Assembly (NCBI RefSeq): GCF_900091595.1
Contig: NZ_FMCW01000016.1
Span: forward strand, 62,001-126,000
Direction: 5' to 3'
Source: Micromonospora haikouensis
GTDB lineage: Bacteria; Actinomycetota; Actinomycetes; Mycobacteriales; Micromonosporaceae
Length of the DNA stretch: 64,000 bases
The notes under the pieces are model-generated. The model ran no database searches. It was not told where the DNA came from and worked only from the letters and a program-made list of their open reading frames with translations. Made by a program: the position numbers and the translations under genes. Below, piece after piece: positions 41,945-50,346 of this stretch (positions are counted from its first letter, which is position 1; each line of letters starts with the position of its first letter).

Positions 41945-43015
41945 TCACGGCAGCCGGTCCAGCCGGGCCACGCCGATGCGGGAGTCGGCCATGCCGTAGA
42001 AGACGTAGTGGACGCCGTCGACCTCCTCGATGGCGGTCGGGAAAACCACGTTCGGCACGGTGCCGCTGCGCTCCTCGGCCAGCTCCGGCACGAGGATCGG
42101 CTCGGCGGTGCGGGCCAGCACCCGCGACGGGTCGGCCGGGTCGAGCAGCATCGCCCCGGCGGCGTACTCGACGCGCTGGGTGGTGGGGTCGAAGCCCTCG
42201 GGGATCTCGCCGGTGACCCCGTGGTGGATCAGCAGCCAGCCCTCGGGCACCCGCAGCGGCGGCGGGCCCGCGCCGATCTTCAGCTCCTCGTAGCCGAACT
42301 CCGACAGCGCCACGCAGCGGTGCCCGCGCAGCCGCACGAGCGCCCCGACATCGGCGCGCACCTCGTCGACCGGCACGTAGGAGATCCAGATGCCGGGCCG
42401 CTCGTCGGTGACGCCAGCGGGCAGGTGCACCCCCTCGCCGGGGCGGAACCAGCCCAGGTCCCACATCGGCCGGTGCAGCATCGCGAAGCAGTCCCGCCCG
42501 TCCGGGCCGGGCACCGGCTCGGGGAAGAACACGGCGTCCTTGTTGGGGAACATGTTCAGGTCGGTGTCCAGGTCGGGCTGGTAGCCGAACTGCACCGGCC
42601 CGAGCCGCCGCCAGTGCCGCAGGTCCTCCGACACCGCCAGGGCCAGGCGCGGGCCCAGCGGCCCGTACGCGACGTACGTCATCAGGTGCTTGCCGAGGTC
42701 CGGCACCCAGGTCGTGCGGGGGTCCTCGACCCCGGCGTTGTTCTTGCCCCGCTCCCAGCCCTCGTCGGGGGCCAGGACGACGCCCTCGCGGCGGACCCCG
42801 GCCGGCACGCCGTCGCGCAGCGCGACCTCGGCGAGGCCGACGCGGGACACGTTGCCCTCGGCCACGAGGCGGGGCAGCAGGTGCAGCCGCCCGTCGGGGG
42901 TGCGGCCGCTGGCCGGGTTCAACACCCCCTCGGCCTCCAGAAGCTGGCCGGGCTCGGGCGTCATCACGACGCCGACCCTGGTCAGGGTGTAGGGGACGGT
43001 GGTGGAGACAGTCAT
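41945..43015 (-). CDS. GH130 family mannoside phosphorylase/mannosidase
   Basis: A 356-residue five-bladed propeller-type enzyme of GH130. The hallmark catalytic region is GVEDPRTTWVPDLGKHLMTYVAY; VFYGMADSRIGVARL closes the barrel; FPNKDAVFFPEP and LIHHGVTG line the site. GH130 enzymes phosphorolyse beta-1,4-mannosides or hydrolyse beta-1,2-mannosides; which applies here is not clear from sequence. No signal peptide, so it acts on imported oligosaccharide. ATG 43015 is 2 bases after the permease stop. Confidence 0.87.
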   Translation of the reverse strand: MTVSTTVPYTLTRVGVVMTPEPGQLLEAEGVLNPASGRTPDGRLHLLPRLVAEGNVSRVGLAEVALRDGVPAGVRREGVVLAPDEGWERGKNNAGVEDPRTTWVPDLGKHLMTYVAYGPLGPRLALAVSEDLRHWRRLGPVQFGYQPDLDTDLNMFPNKDAVFFPEPVPGPDGRDCFAMLHRPMWDLGWFRPGEGVHLPAGVTDERPGIWISYVPVDEVRADVGALVRLRGHRCVALSEFGYEELKIGAGPPPLRVPEGWLLIHHGVTGEIPEGFDPTTQRVEYAAGAMLLDPADPSRVLARTAEPILVPELAEERSGTVPNVVFPTAIEEVDGVHYVFYGMADSRIGVARLDRLP

Positions 43016-43017
43016 CG

Positions 43018-43878
43018 TCAACCTTTCACGCCGGAACCGATGTCGGTGGAGACGAAGTGCTTCTGGAAGGCCAGGAACAGGCCGACCGCCGGGGCGGCCA
43101 GGACGCACGCCCCGGCCAGCACCGCCCCGTACGGGTTGGCGGCGCGGGCCGCCACGTTGCTGATGTAGTTGGCCAGCGAGACCGCCAGCGGCTGCATGTC
43201 CGCCTGCTTGGTCACCAGGAACGGCCACAGGAACTCGTTCCACGGGCCGATGAACGTCAACAGGACGACGGTCAGCAGCGCCGGGCGCACCAGCGGCAGC
43301 GCCACCGACCAGAGCACCCGCAGCTCGCCCGCGCCGTCGACGCGGGCGGCGGCGAACAGCTCGTCGGGCAGCTGCAGGAAGAACTGCCGGAACACGAACA
43401 CGGCCGTGGTGTTGATCGCGAACGGCAGGATCATCCCGAGGTACGAGTCGGCCAGCCCGTAGCCGCGCACGATCAGCACGTACAGCGGGATCAGCAGGAG
43501 CTGGAACGGGATCACCTGCACCAGCAGCACGAGCGCGAACAGCGTGCCCCGGCCGCGGAAGCGCAGCCGGGCCAGCGCGTAGCCGGCGAGGATGCCGAAG
43601 ACGACCGTGCAGGCGATCACCCCGCCGGTGAAGATCCCCGAGTTGACCAGGGAGCCGAGCAGGTCGACCCGGGCGTTGATGTCCCGGTAGTTGTCCAGGG
43701 TCAGCCCCGAGGTCGGGAACGCCCCGGCCGGGGAGGTGTCCGGTTCGGCCTGCAACGAGCCGACGAACATGTAGTAGAAGGGGAACAGGAAGACCAGCGC
43801 GCCGCCGAACAGCGCGACGGCGCGCAGCGCCGTGGCCAGCCGGCCGCCGGTGGTGGGCTTCGCGGGGGTGCGTGGCAT
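43018..43878 (-). CDS. Sugar ABC transporter permease, MalG type
   Basis: A 286-residue permease with six helices. The EAA loop is FAAARVDGAGELRVLWSVALPLVRPAL near 190-215. The FPFYYMFVGSLQAEPD N-terminal region and the SLANYISN segment are typical of carbohydrate uptake family 1 MalG subunits. It pairs with the MalF-type protein. No ATPase gene is present in the operon, so a shared MsiK-like ATPase elsewhere is likely, as usual in actinomycetes. Confidence 0.92.
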   Translation of the reverse strand: MPRTPAKPTTGGRLATALRAVALFGGALVFLFPFYYMFVGSLQAEPDTSPAGAFPTSGLTLDNYRDINARVDLLGSLVNSGIFTGGVIACTVVFGILAGYALARLRFRGRGTLFALVLLVQVIPFQLLLIPLYVLIVRGYGLADSYLGMILPFAINTTAVFVFRQFFLQLPDELFAAARVDGAGELRVLWSVALPLVRPALLTVVLLTFIGPWNEFLWPFLVTKQADMQPLAVSLANYISNVAARAANPYGAVLAGACVLAAPAVGLFLAFQKHFVSTDIGSGVKG

Positions 43879-43879
43879 G

Positions 43880-44842
43880 TCAGTCCCTCTCCAGCAGCCG
43901 CCGGTTGATCGCCGAGACCACCAGCACGCCGATCACCAGCAGCACGCCGATGGCGGCGGCCACGTCGGGCTGGCCCTGCTGGATGCCGCGCTGGTACATG
44001 ACCAGCACCGGCGACGCCGACGACCCGTTCGGCCCCCCGCCGCCGGTGAGCAGGTACGGCTCGGTGAACAGGTTCGCGCCGGTGATGGTGGCCAGGATGA
44101 CCACCAGGGCGGTCGCCGGGCGCACCGCCGGCACGGTCACCGACCGGAACCGGGCCCACGCCGACGCCCCGTCCACGGCCGCCGACTCGTACAGCTCCTT
44201 CGGCACGTTCTGCAGCGCGGCGAGGTAGAGCAGGATGAAGAAGCCGAGCTGCTTCCAGGCCACGAACACGGCGATCACCGGCATCGCGAGGCCCTCGTTG
44301 ACCAGCCAGGACGGGTCGGGCGCCAGCGGACCGAGCACCCGGTTGACCAGCCCGTCGGAGTTGAACAGGAACAGCCACACCCCGACGACGGCGACGCTCG
44401 CGGTGACGTACGGGACGTAGAAGGCGACCCGCAGGAACGTCCGCGCCCGCACCACCCTGTTCAGCGCCACCGCCAGCAGCAGCGCCAGCCCGGCGGTGAG
44501 CGGCACGTTGATGACGAGGAAGACGCCGATGTTGCCGAACGCCTGGCGCACCTGCGGGTCGGTCAGCACCGCGCGGTAGTTGTCGAGCCCGACGAAGGGC
44601 CGGTCCACCACCGCGCCGGGGGCGGCGAAGAAGTAGTCGTGGAAGCTCATCCAGACCGCGAACCCGAGCGGGTAGGCGAAGACCGCGGCGACGAACACGG
44701 CGTACGGCGCGGCCAGGAGCAGGCCCACCGGGTGGCGGCCGAGCACCGCCGCCACCCGGCCGCGCGGGGCGCGGCGTCCGGCGCCGTCGCCGCCGGCCAC
44801 CGGCCCGGCCTTGGCGGCGGCTGCGGCGTGGGCGGCGGCCAT
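43880..44842 (-). CDS. Sugar ABC transporter permease, MalF type
   Basis: A 320-residue permease with an Ala/Gly-rich N terminus of ~35 residues and six helices. EAA loop: YESAAVDGASAWARFRSVTVPAVRPAT near 225-250. PFVGLDNYRAVLTDPQ is the usual family motif between the first two helices. Its start overlaps the binding-protein stop at 44842, showing coupling. Confidence 0.92.
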   Translation of the reverse strand: MAAAHAAAAAKAGPVAGGDGAGRRAPRGRVAAVLGRHPVGLLLAAPYAVFVAAVFAYPLGFAVWMSFHDYFFAAPGAVVDRPFVGLDNYRAVLTDPQVRQAFGNIGVFLVINVPLTAGLALLLAVALNRVVRARTFLRVAFYVPYVTASVAVVGVWLFLFNSDGLVNRVLGPLAPDPSWLVNEGLAMPVIAVFVAWKQLGFFILLYLAALQNVPKELYESAAVDGASAWARFRSVTVPAVRPATALVVILATITGANLFTEPYLLTGGGGPNGSSASPVLVMYQRGIQQGQPDVAAAIGVLLVIGVLVVSAINRRLLERD

Positions 44843-46125
44843 CAGGAGGCGGCGAGCTGCTCGGCCTTCTCCGCGGCGGCGGAGAGGGCGTCGGGCACCG
44901 GCTTCTTACCGAAGATCACCGACTCGGTGTACGCGTCGCGGAACGCCTGCCAGATCGCCACCGAGTTCGGCACGTTGGGCACCTCGACGGTGCGCGCGGC
45001 CTGCTGGGCGAAGCCCTGGTAGGCCGGGTTCTTCGCGAAGTAGTCAGGGTAGGCGGCCGGCAGGTCGGCCCGCAGCGGCATCTGACCGGTGGCGGTGAGC
45101 AGCGCGCCGTCCTGCTCCTTGCTGGTGGCGAACGTCAGCACGTCCCAGGCGGTGGCGCGGTTCTGGCAGGCCGAGTACATGGCGACGTTCTTGGCGTCGC
45201 TGAACGTCCGCACCTGGTCGGCGGGGATGCCGGTGGAGGTGGGCACCGGCACGGCGCCCCAGGAGACCTTGTCCCGGTAGACCGAGATGGCCCACGGGCC
45301 GACGATGGCCATGGCGGCCTTGCCGTCGGCGAAGGAGTCGCCGTTGTACTTCTCCCTGGGGGCCAGGCCCTCGGCGTAGAGGGTCTTCCAGAACTCCGCG
45401 ACCCGCTGCCCCTCGGGGGAGTTGAACTGTGGCTTGCCGCCGTCGAGGAGCTGCTTGCCGCCGGTCTCGGCGGCGAACAGTGGGTAGAAGTCGAACCAGG
45501 ACTGGAAGAACTCGCTGGTCGGCGCGGGGTAGATGGCGGCCGGGGCGGCGCCGGAAGACTTGATCTTGCGGGCGGCGGCGAGGAACTGGTCGTACGTGGC
45601 CAGCTGCGGCTTCTCCGGGTCGAGGCCCGCCTTGGCGAAGACCTTCTTGTTGTAGAAGATCATCACCGGGTTCGACTTCCACGGCAGCTGGTAGAACTTG
45701 CCGTCCGGCGACTTGTACTGCCCGGCCGTCTCGCCCGTGCGTTCGGTGATGTAGTCGGTGGCGCCGGCGAAGGAGTCGAGCGCGACGAGGCCACCCTGCT
45801 TCTGGAACTGCGGCACGGCGGCGGGGGCGGTGTTGAAGATCAGGCACGGGGCGTTGCCGGCGGTGATGGCCGCCCCGATGACCTCCTCGGAGCTGGTGCC
45901 GGCCGGGATCTCCTGGGCGGTGATCGTCTGGTCGGCGTGCTGGGCGTTCCACGCCTGCACCATCGCCTTGCCCCAGGCGACCTCCTCGGCGTTGTTGGAC
46001 AGCCAGATGGTGATCGGGCCGCGGGCGGCGTTGGCCTTGCCGGCGTCGCCGCCGCCGGAGTCGCCGCAGCCGGCGGTGGCGGCCAGGGCGACGGTCAGCA
46101 GGGCGGCGGGAAGGGTCCGTCTCAT
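44842..46125 (-). CDS. Extracellular sugar-binding lipoprotein (family 1)
   Basis: A 427-residue lipoprotein (lipobox ATAGC, 14-19). The family 1 binding fold shows ITIWLSNNAEEVAWGKAMVQAWNA, FYQLPWKSNPVMIFYNKKVFAKAGLDPEKP, and FADGKAAMAIVGPWAISVYRD. It binds an oligosaccharide, probably a beta-mannoside given the GH130 neighbour. It is first of the transport genes after lacI, with a 105-base gap in which I see no clear separate operator. Confidence 0.9.
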   Translation of the reverse strand: MRRTLPAALLTVALAATAGCGDSGGGDAGKANAARGPITIWLSNNAEEVAWGKAMVQAWNAQHADQTITAQEIPAGTSSEEVIGAAITAGNAPCLIFNTAPAAVPQFQKQGGLVALDSFAGATDYITERTGETAGQYKSPDGKFYQLPWKSNPVMIFYNKKVFAKAGLDPEKPQLATYDQFLAAARKIKSSGAAPAAIYPAPTSEFFQSWFDFYPLFAAETGGKQLLDGGKPQFNSPEGQRVAEFWKTLYAEGLAPREKYNGDSFADGKAAMAIVGPWAISVYRDKVSWGAVPVPTSTGIPADQVRTFSDAKNVAMYSACQNRATAWDVLTFATSKEQDGALLTATGQMPLRADLPAAYPDYFAKNPAYQGFAQQAARTVEVPNVPNSVAIWQAFRDAYTESVIFGKKPVPDALSAAAEKAEQLAAS

Positions 46126-46230
46126 GTCTTCTCCGATCCGGGACGGGGTCAGGTTCGTCCGCCCGCCGGGCCGGTGGCCGTCGGCGGTGCGGGTGAGGCG
46201 GTGCTGGGGTCGGGGTGTGGTGGGCTCTGT

Positions 46231-47283
46231 TCAGGGGTGTCGGGTGGGCGGTGGCGCCGTCGATCCGCGCACGACCAGCGGCGCGGGTGGGGTGGGGATG
46301 TCCGCGCCGGGCCGGCCGTCGATGAGGTCGAGCAGGGCGTCCGCAGCGGCCCGGCCCCAGCCGAAGGGGTCGGTGCGGACGGTGGTGAGGGTGGGGGTGA
46401 CGTAGCCGGCGAGCTCCGTGTCGTCGAAGCCGGTGATCGACAGCTCGTCGGGCACCCTGATGCCGAGCTGGACGGCGACCGAGAGGCCGGCGATCGCCAT
46501 CAGGTCGTTGCCGTAGACGATCGCGGTGGGCGGGTCGTCGGTGTCCAGCAGCGCGCGGGTGGCCTGCGCACCGCCGGCCGCCGAGAAGTCCGACTCGACG
46601 CACGGGCCGGCGGTCAGGCCGGCGTCGGCGAGGGCCTGCTCCCACGCCTGGCGGCGCACGGAGCCGTGCAGGAAGTGCAGCGGCCCCGAGACGTGGGCGA
46701 TGCGGCGGTGCCCGAGCCCCGCCAGGTGGGCCACGGCCGCCGTGACCCCGGGCCGGTCGTCGACCAGCAGCGCGGGATGGTTGCTGGGCACGTCCGGCCG
46801 GCCGATGGTGACCGCCGGCAGCCCCAGCTCGGCCAGCAGGGCGATCCGCGGGTCGCCGAGCCGCAGGTCGAGCACGAACACCCCGTCGACCCGCTCGGCC
46901 GTGGCGAGCCGGCGGTAGCTGGTCTCCTCCACCGACAGGTCCGGCACCACCTGGAGCACCAGCGACTGCCCCCGGTCGGACAGGGTCCGCTCCACGCCGG
47001 CGATGAACGACGGGTAGAACGGGTCGGCCCCGAGCAGCTCGGGCGGCCGCGCGATCACCATGCCGACGCTGAACGCCCGCGACGCGGACAGGGCCCGGGC
47101 CCGGTGGCTCGGGGTCCAGCCCAGCGACGCGGCCACGGCCAGGATGCGGGCGCGGGTCTCCTCGGCTACCCCGGGACGCCCGTTGAGGGCGAAGGACACC
47201 GCGCCCTTGGACACTCCGGCCGCCTTCGCGACGTCGGTGATGGTCGGTCGGCTCGGTCCCACGCGCGGCATCCTCTCGGCCAT
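46231..47283 (-). CDS. LacI-family transcriptional regulator
   Basis: A 350-residue LacI regulator: HTH ~14-60 (TITDVAKAAGVSKGAVSFALNGRPGVAEETRARIL), hinge (GWTPSHRARALSASRAFSVGMV) and a sugar-binding core ending PPAPLVVRGST. The second-position recognition residues (KGAVSFALN) match regulators of actinobacterial oligosaccharide operons. An alternative start is the Met at residue 5. It should repress the operon below it and itself through the operator at 47342. Confidence 0.92.
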   Translation of the reverse strand: MAERMPRVGPSRPTITDVAKAAGVSKGAVSFALNGRPGVAEETRARILAVAASLGWTPSHRARALSASRAFSVGMVIARPPELLGADPFYPSFIAGVERTLSDRGQSLVLQVVPDLSVEETSYRRLATAERVDGVFVLDLRLGDPRIALLAELGLPAVTIGRPDVPSNHPALLVDDRPGVTAAVAHLAGLGHRRIAHVSGPLHFLHGSVRRQAWEQALADAGLTAGPCVESDFSAAGGAQATRALLDTDDPPTAIVYGNDLMAIAGLSVAVQLGIRVPDELSITGFDDTELAGYVTPTLTTVRTDPFGWGRAAADALLDLIDGRPGADIPTPPAPLVVRGSTAPPPTRHP

Positions 47284-47341
47284 AGTCCGGCAATGCTCGG
47301 TTCACACCGCTGCAACAAACGCCCCCCGTTGGAGAGGGACG

Positions 47342-47355
47342 CTAGACCGGTTTAG
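47342..47355. promoter_or_regulatory. LacI-type operator upstream of the sugar operon
   Basis: CTAGACCGGTTTAG is a palindrome with a single mismatched pair and the central CG typical of LacI operators. It lies 59 bases upstream of the lacI start, so the regulator and the downstream transporter genes are probably controlled from here. Confidence 0.7.
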
Positions 47356-47442
47356 TAGCCCGCGCAAGCCCAGCGCCGATCCCGTTCGCCCGGTCCCGAC
47401 GCGCTCACGCAGCGTCGCCGGGATGGACTCCGGGCACGCGAA

Positions 47443-47471
47443 GGGCCGCCCGGCGGATCGCCGGGCGGCCC
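47443..47471 (-). terminator. Perfect hairpin terminator after the protease/PknG-like operon
   Basis: GGGCCGCCCGGCG (47443-47455) pairs over 13 bases with CGCCGGGCGGCCC (47459-47471) around a 3-base GAT loop. It lies 72 bases past the end of the CU044_2847 gene on the minus strand and isolates that operon from lacI. Confidence 0.8.
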
Positions 47472-47543
47472 GATGTCGCCGCGTACGCGCAGGTCAGGAC
47501 GGGGTGTGAGCGCCGGCGGACGACGTCACCCCGACGGCGCCGC

Positions 47544-47867
47544 TCAGGCGCTCGGCTCCCGGTGCCAGCGCACGGTCACCTGGAGCTGCCCCTGCACGCC
47601 GGTGCGGGCGATCAGCGCGCCCGCGTCGGCCGTCAGCTGGATCCCGAAGCTGATCTCCACCTCGTCCGGTCGGTCCACCATGGAGCGGAACTCGGTCAGC
47701 GCGGCCGACGCGGCGTCCCGCGCCTGGCCGATCGCCTTGTTGAAGCTCACCCCGGCCCGGCGGAGCACGTTGTCGGCGACGGACGCCGGGGCGATCCCCG
47801 GCGTCTCGTCCACGGCCACGAGCACGGTCCCCCCGCCGTCGAGGGCGAACTCGACCACCTCGCTCAT
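47544..47867 (-). CDS. CU044_2847 / Trypco1 (trypsin co-occurring) domain protein
   Basis: A 107-residue protein made of a single CU044_2847-type domain: EVVEFALDGGGTVLVAVDE, then RRAGVSFNKAIGQARDAASAALTEFRSM, then VEISFGIQLTADAGALIARTGVQGQLQVTVRW. The family was named for its repeated occurrence beside trypsin-like proteases in predicted actinobacterial conflict systems. A trypsin-like protease begins the same operon ~7 kb upstream. It may be a protease target or regulator (inference). ATG 47867 comes 20 bases after the lipoprotein stop with AGGGACAGTGG before it. Confidence 0.85.
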   Translation of the reverse strand: MSEVVEFALDGGGTVLVAVDETPGIAPASVADNVLRRAGVSFNKAIGQARDAASAALTEFRSMVDRPDEVEISFGIQLTADAGALIARTGVQGQLQVTVRWHREPSA

Positions 47868-47887
47868 CCACTGTCCCTTCTCGATGG

Positions 47888-49249
47888 CTACCCCGGTGGG
47901 CTGAGGCACGGCAGCCCCAGCCACTCGTCCTCCCGCGTCTGGCTCCGCACGATATCCAGCTCGGTCAACAGGCTGCCCAGCAACGCGGGATCGTCCAGGT
48001 ACTGCAGGACGGCCGAGTGGAACGCGGCGGTCATCGCCGCCGGCATCATGTCCGAGGCGTCGCGGCAGAGCGTGGCGGTGGTGAGGGTCTGCGCGATGCG
48101 GCGCGGCAGGCCCGCCGGGTGGGCCGCCGCAGTGGCCTGAGCGTTGAGGGTGAAGGCCAGGCCGCCGTTCGCCGCCCGCCACACCTGGCGGGCCTGCTCG
48201 CCGGCCAGGAAACGGATCAACGTCCGGGCCTCCGGCGAGTCCGCGAACATGCCCACCACGTCCTCGGAGATCTCCCGCACCGGCGCGCCCGCCGTCGGGC
48301 CGAACGTGGGCGAGGGGAAGAAGCCGACCGCGGGTGGCGGACTGTCCGGATCGGACCCCTGGTAGGTGCGGACGATGAACGAGCCCTGATGGTCGAGGAG
48401 GCAACTCGGGCTCCTGCCGAACATGCCCCGCCCCGCCACGTCGAAGTTGGTGAGCAGGGGGGTGCGGGTGGGCCGCCCCGCCCCCACCAGCGCGCCCCAC
48501 GCCTGCCAGGCCTCCCGCACCTCTTGCGAACTCCACGCCTGCTGCCCCGCCGCCCAGCGCTGGTAGACGGTCTGCCCGGAGCGGTGCAGCAGGATGTCCT
48601 CGATCCAGTCGGTGCCGGGCCACCCGGACTGCGGCTGCGCCCCCATCCCGAGGCACCACGGCACGATCCCGCGCGTCTCGATGTCGCGGGTCAGGGCGAC
48701 CAGTTCCGCCCACGTCGCCGGGGACCTGCGCACGGTGGGGCCGGCGGGGCCGTCCGTCCGATACCAGACCAGGCTCTTGGCGTGCACGGCGACGGACAGC
48801 CCGTACACCCGGGCATGCGTGCCGTTCGGGGGCGTGAGCTGGAGCAGTTGCCGTGCCAGGCCCGGCTGCTCGGCCGGGACGAGGACGTCGTCGAGCGGGT
48901 ACAGGTCGCCGCTCTGCACGTACGTCTTCAGGTCGTTGAGCCGGGGCAGCACCGCGACGTCCGGCGGCCGGCCCCGGTCGGCCCCGGACCGCAGCACCTG
49001 GCTGACGTCCCGGGTGCCCTGGTAGTTGACCTTGATCTTGTGCTTGTGCTCCTTCATGAAGGCGTCCAACACCGCCAGGAAGGGCCCGGCTTCGCTGCGC
49101 CGCCTCCGCTCCTCCTCGGTGGCGCCCTCGCCGTCGGTCGACCAGGACGCGACGACGCTCAGGGTGCGCGGCGGTGGGGAATGGGCGCAGGCGGCCAGGC
49201 CGGCGCCGACGAGCAGGACCGGGACCAGGGCGAGCGCGCCGCGTCTCAT
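47888..49249 (-). CDS. Solute-binding lipoprotein, GlnH-like position
   Basis: A 453-residue lipoprotein (lipobox LAAC, Cys21) with the family 1 extracellular solute-binding fold: TLSVVASWSTDGEG, RGRPPDVAVLPRLNDLKTYV, WYRTDG, SFIVRTYQGSD, EISEDVVGMFADSPEARTLIRFLAGEQAR. No permease or ABC ATPase is encoded with it. Instead it overlaps by ATGA the gene for a four-helix membrane sensor, in an operon with a PknG-like gene. This mirrors the mycobacterial glnX-glnH-pknG arrangement, in which GlnH binds Asp/Glu for signalling. Its fold is closer to sugar-binding proteins than to GlnH, so the ligand may differ. Confidence 0.8.
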   Translation of the reverse strand: MRRGALALVPVLLVGAGLAACAHSPPPRTLSVVASWSTDGEGATEEERRRRSEAGPFLAVLDAFMKEHKHKIKVNYQGTRDVSQVLRSGADRGRPPDVAVLPRLNDLKTYVQSGDLYPLDDVLVPAEQPGLARQLLQLTPPNGTHARVYGLSVAVHAKSLVWYRTDGPAGPTVRRSPATWAELVALTRDIETRGIVPWCLGMGAQPQSGWPGTDWIEDILLHRSGQTVYQRWAAGQQAWSSQEVREAWQAWGALVGAGRPTRTPLLTNFDVAGRGMFGRSPSCLLDHQGSFIVRTYQGSDPDSPPPAVGFFPSPTFGPTAGAPVREISEDVVGMFADSPEARTLIRFLAGEQARQVWRAANGGLAFTLNAQATAAAHPAGLPRRIAQTLTTATLCRDASDMMPAAMTAAFHSAVLQYLDDPALLGSLLTELDIVRSQTREDEWLGLPCLSPPG

Positions 49250-50346
49250 CGCTGTCGATACCTGTATTCCTCTAGTCGGGGCAGGAGCCCGAAGATCACC
49301 AGGGTGGCGGCGAGTAGGGACGCCGCGAGCAGGACGATCTCGCCGCCGCGGCTGTTCGCGCCCCGCGCCGCCAGCGTGGTGGCCTCCTGACTGTGCGTCC
49401 ACGCCTTCCCGGCGGGAGAATCGGGCCCGTCGTCCGACGCCGCCTTCCGGGGAGGGCGCGGCTGCGCGACCGTGTCCGGGCACGGCGTCGGTGCGTAGGC
49501 GGCGGCGAGCAGGGCGGCCAGCCGCCCGGCGTCCCGATCGACCAGCGAGGTGAGCTGCGTCTCCCGGGCCCTGGCAGCCGAACCCGTCTCGGTCCGGGCG
49601 TCGGCGAGCTGGTCGGTCGAGCGCAGGCTCGTCGCGGTGGTGCCGCCCATCGCCACCACCGCGAGCGTCGCCAGCAGCAGCGGCGCGTTGAGCACCCGCC
49701 GGAACCGGTCGCGCAGGAACAGCTGGGCGGCGACCAGGAGCCCGCCGAGGACGAGCACCTGCAGCAGCCAGAGCAGGACCATCGCGGGGCCCGTCCACGT
49801 CCCGTCGACCTGCCGATCCAGCGCCGCGACCTGCTTGCCTCTCAGCAGGTCGAGGCGGTCCAGGATCTCCTCCAACAGGCCCGACGCGTCGCGCAGCGCG
49901 GCGGCGCCCAGCGCCCCGCCGCCGGGCTGGGCGAAGCGCGCGTGGGCCCGCTCGATCAGACCGGTGTAGGTGACCAGCGACGCCTCGACGACCTGGATGT
50001 CGCGACTGCCCTCGTCGCCGGCGGCGTTGTCCTCCGCGACCTCGGCCAGGTGCTGGCCCGCGCGGGCGATCTGGTTCTGGTAGTCCTCGCCCGGGCCGGC
50101 GAGCAGCCGGGTGCCGGCGGCGAAGCTGGCCACCGCCGCGCCGTGGGCCTCCCGCAGGGCGACCTGGGTGTCGTACACGGCCAGGATCGCCGGCACGGAA
50201 CGGTCGTACGCGGCCTCCGTGGTGCGTTGCACCCCGAGGAAGACCGCGAGGCAGCCGGCCAGCGCGACCGCGTTCGCGGCGAGCAGCGCCCACAGCAACC
50301 GCAGCAGCGTCCGCCGGGTGGTGCTGGTCAGCGCCGTGCCGCTCAC
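49246..50346 (-). CDS. GlnX-like membrane sensor protein
   Basis: A 366-residue protein with four transmembrane helices: ~13-38 (LWALLAANAVALAGCLAVFLG), ~187-208 (VLLWLLQVLVLGGLLVAAQLF), ~220-236 (LLLATLAVVAMGGTTAT) and ~338-358 (EIVLLAASLLAATLVIFGLL). Two helical outside regions lie between 1-2 and 3-4. This is the topology of mycobacterial GlnX (Rv0412c), which passes the GlnH signal inward. The inside parts are short, so a partner must carry the output. GTG 50346 overlaps the VWA stop (GTGA), and the stop overlaps the lipoprotein ATG. Confidence 0.75.
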   Translation of the reverse strand: MSGTALTSTTRRTLLRLLWALLAANAVALAGCLAVFLGVQRTTEAAYDRSVPAILAVYDTQVALREAHGAAVASFAAGTRLLAGPGEDYQNQIARAGQHLAEVAEDNAAGDEGSRDIQVVEASLVTYTGLIERAHARFAQPGGGALGAAALRDASGLLEEILDRLDLLRGKQVAALDRQVDGTWTGPAMVLLWLLQVLVLGGLLVAAQLFLRDRFRRVLNAPLLLATLAVVAMGGTTATSLRSTDQLADARTETGSAARARETQLTSLVDRDAGRLAALLAAAYAPTPCPDTVAQPRPPRKAASDDGPDSPAGKAWTHSQEATTLAARGANSRGGEIVLLAASLLAATLVIFGLLPRLEEYRYRQR

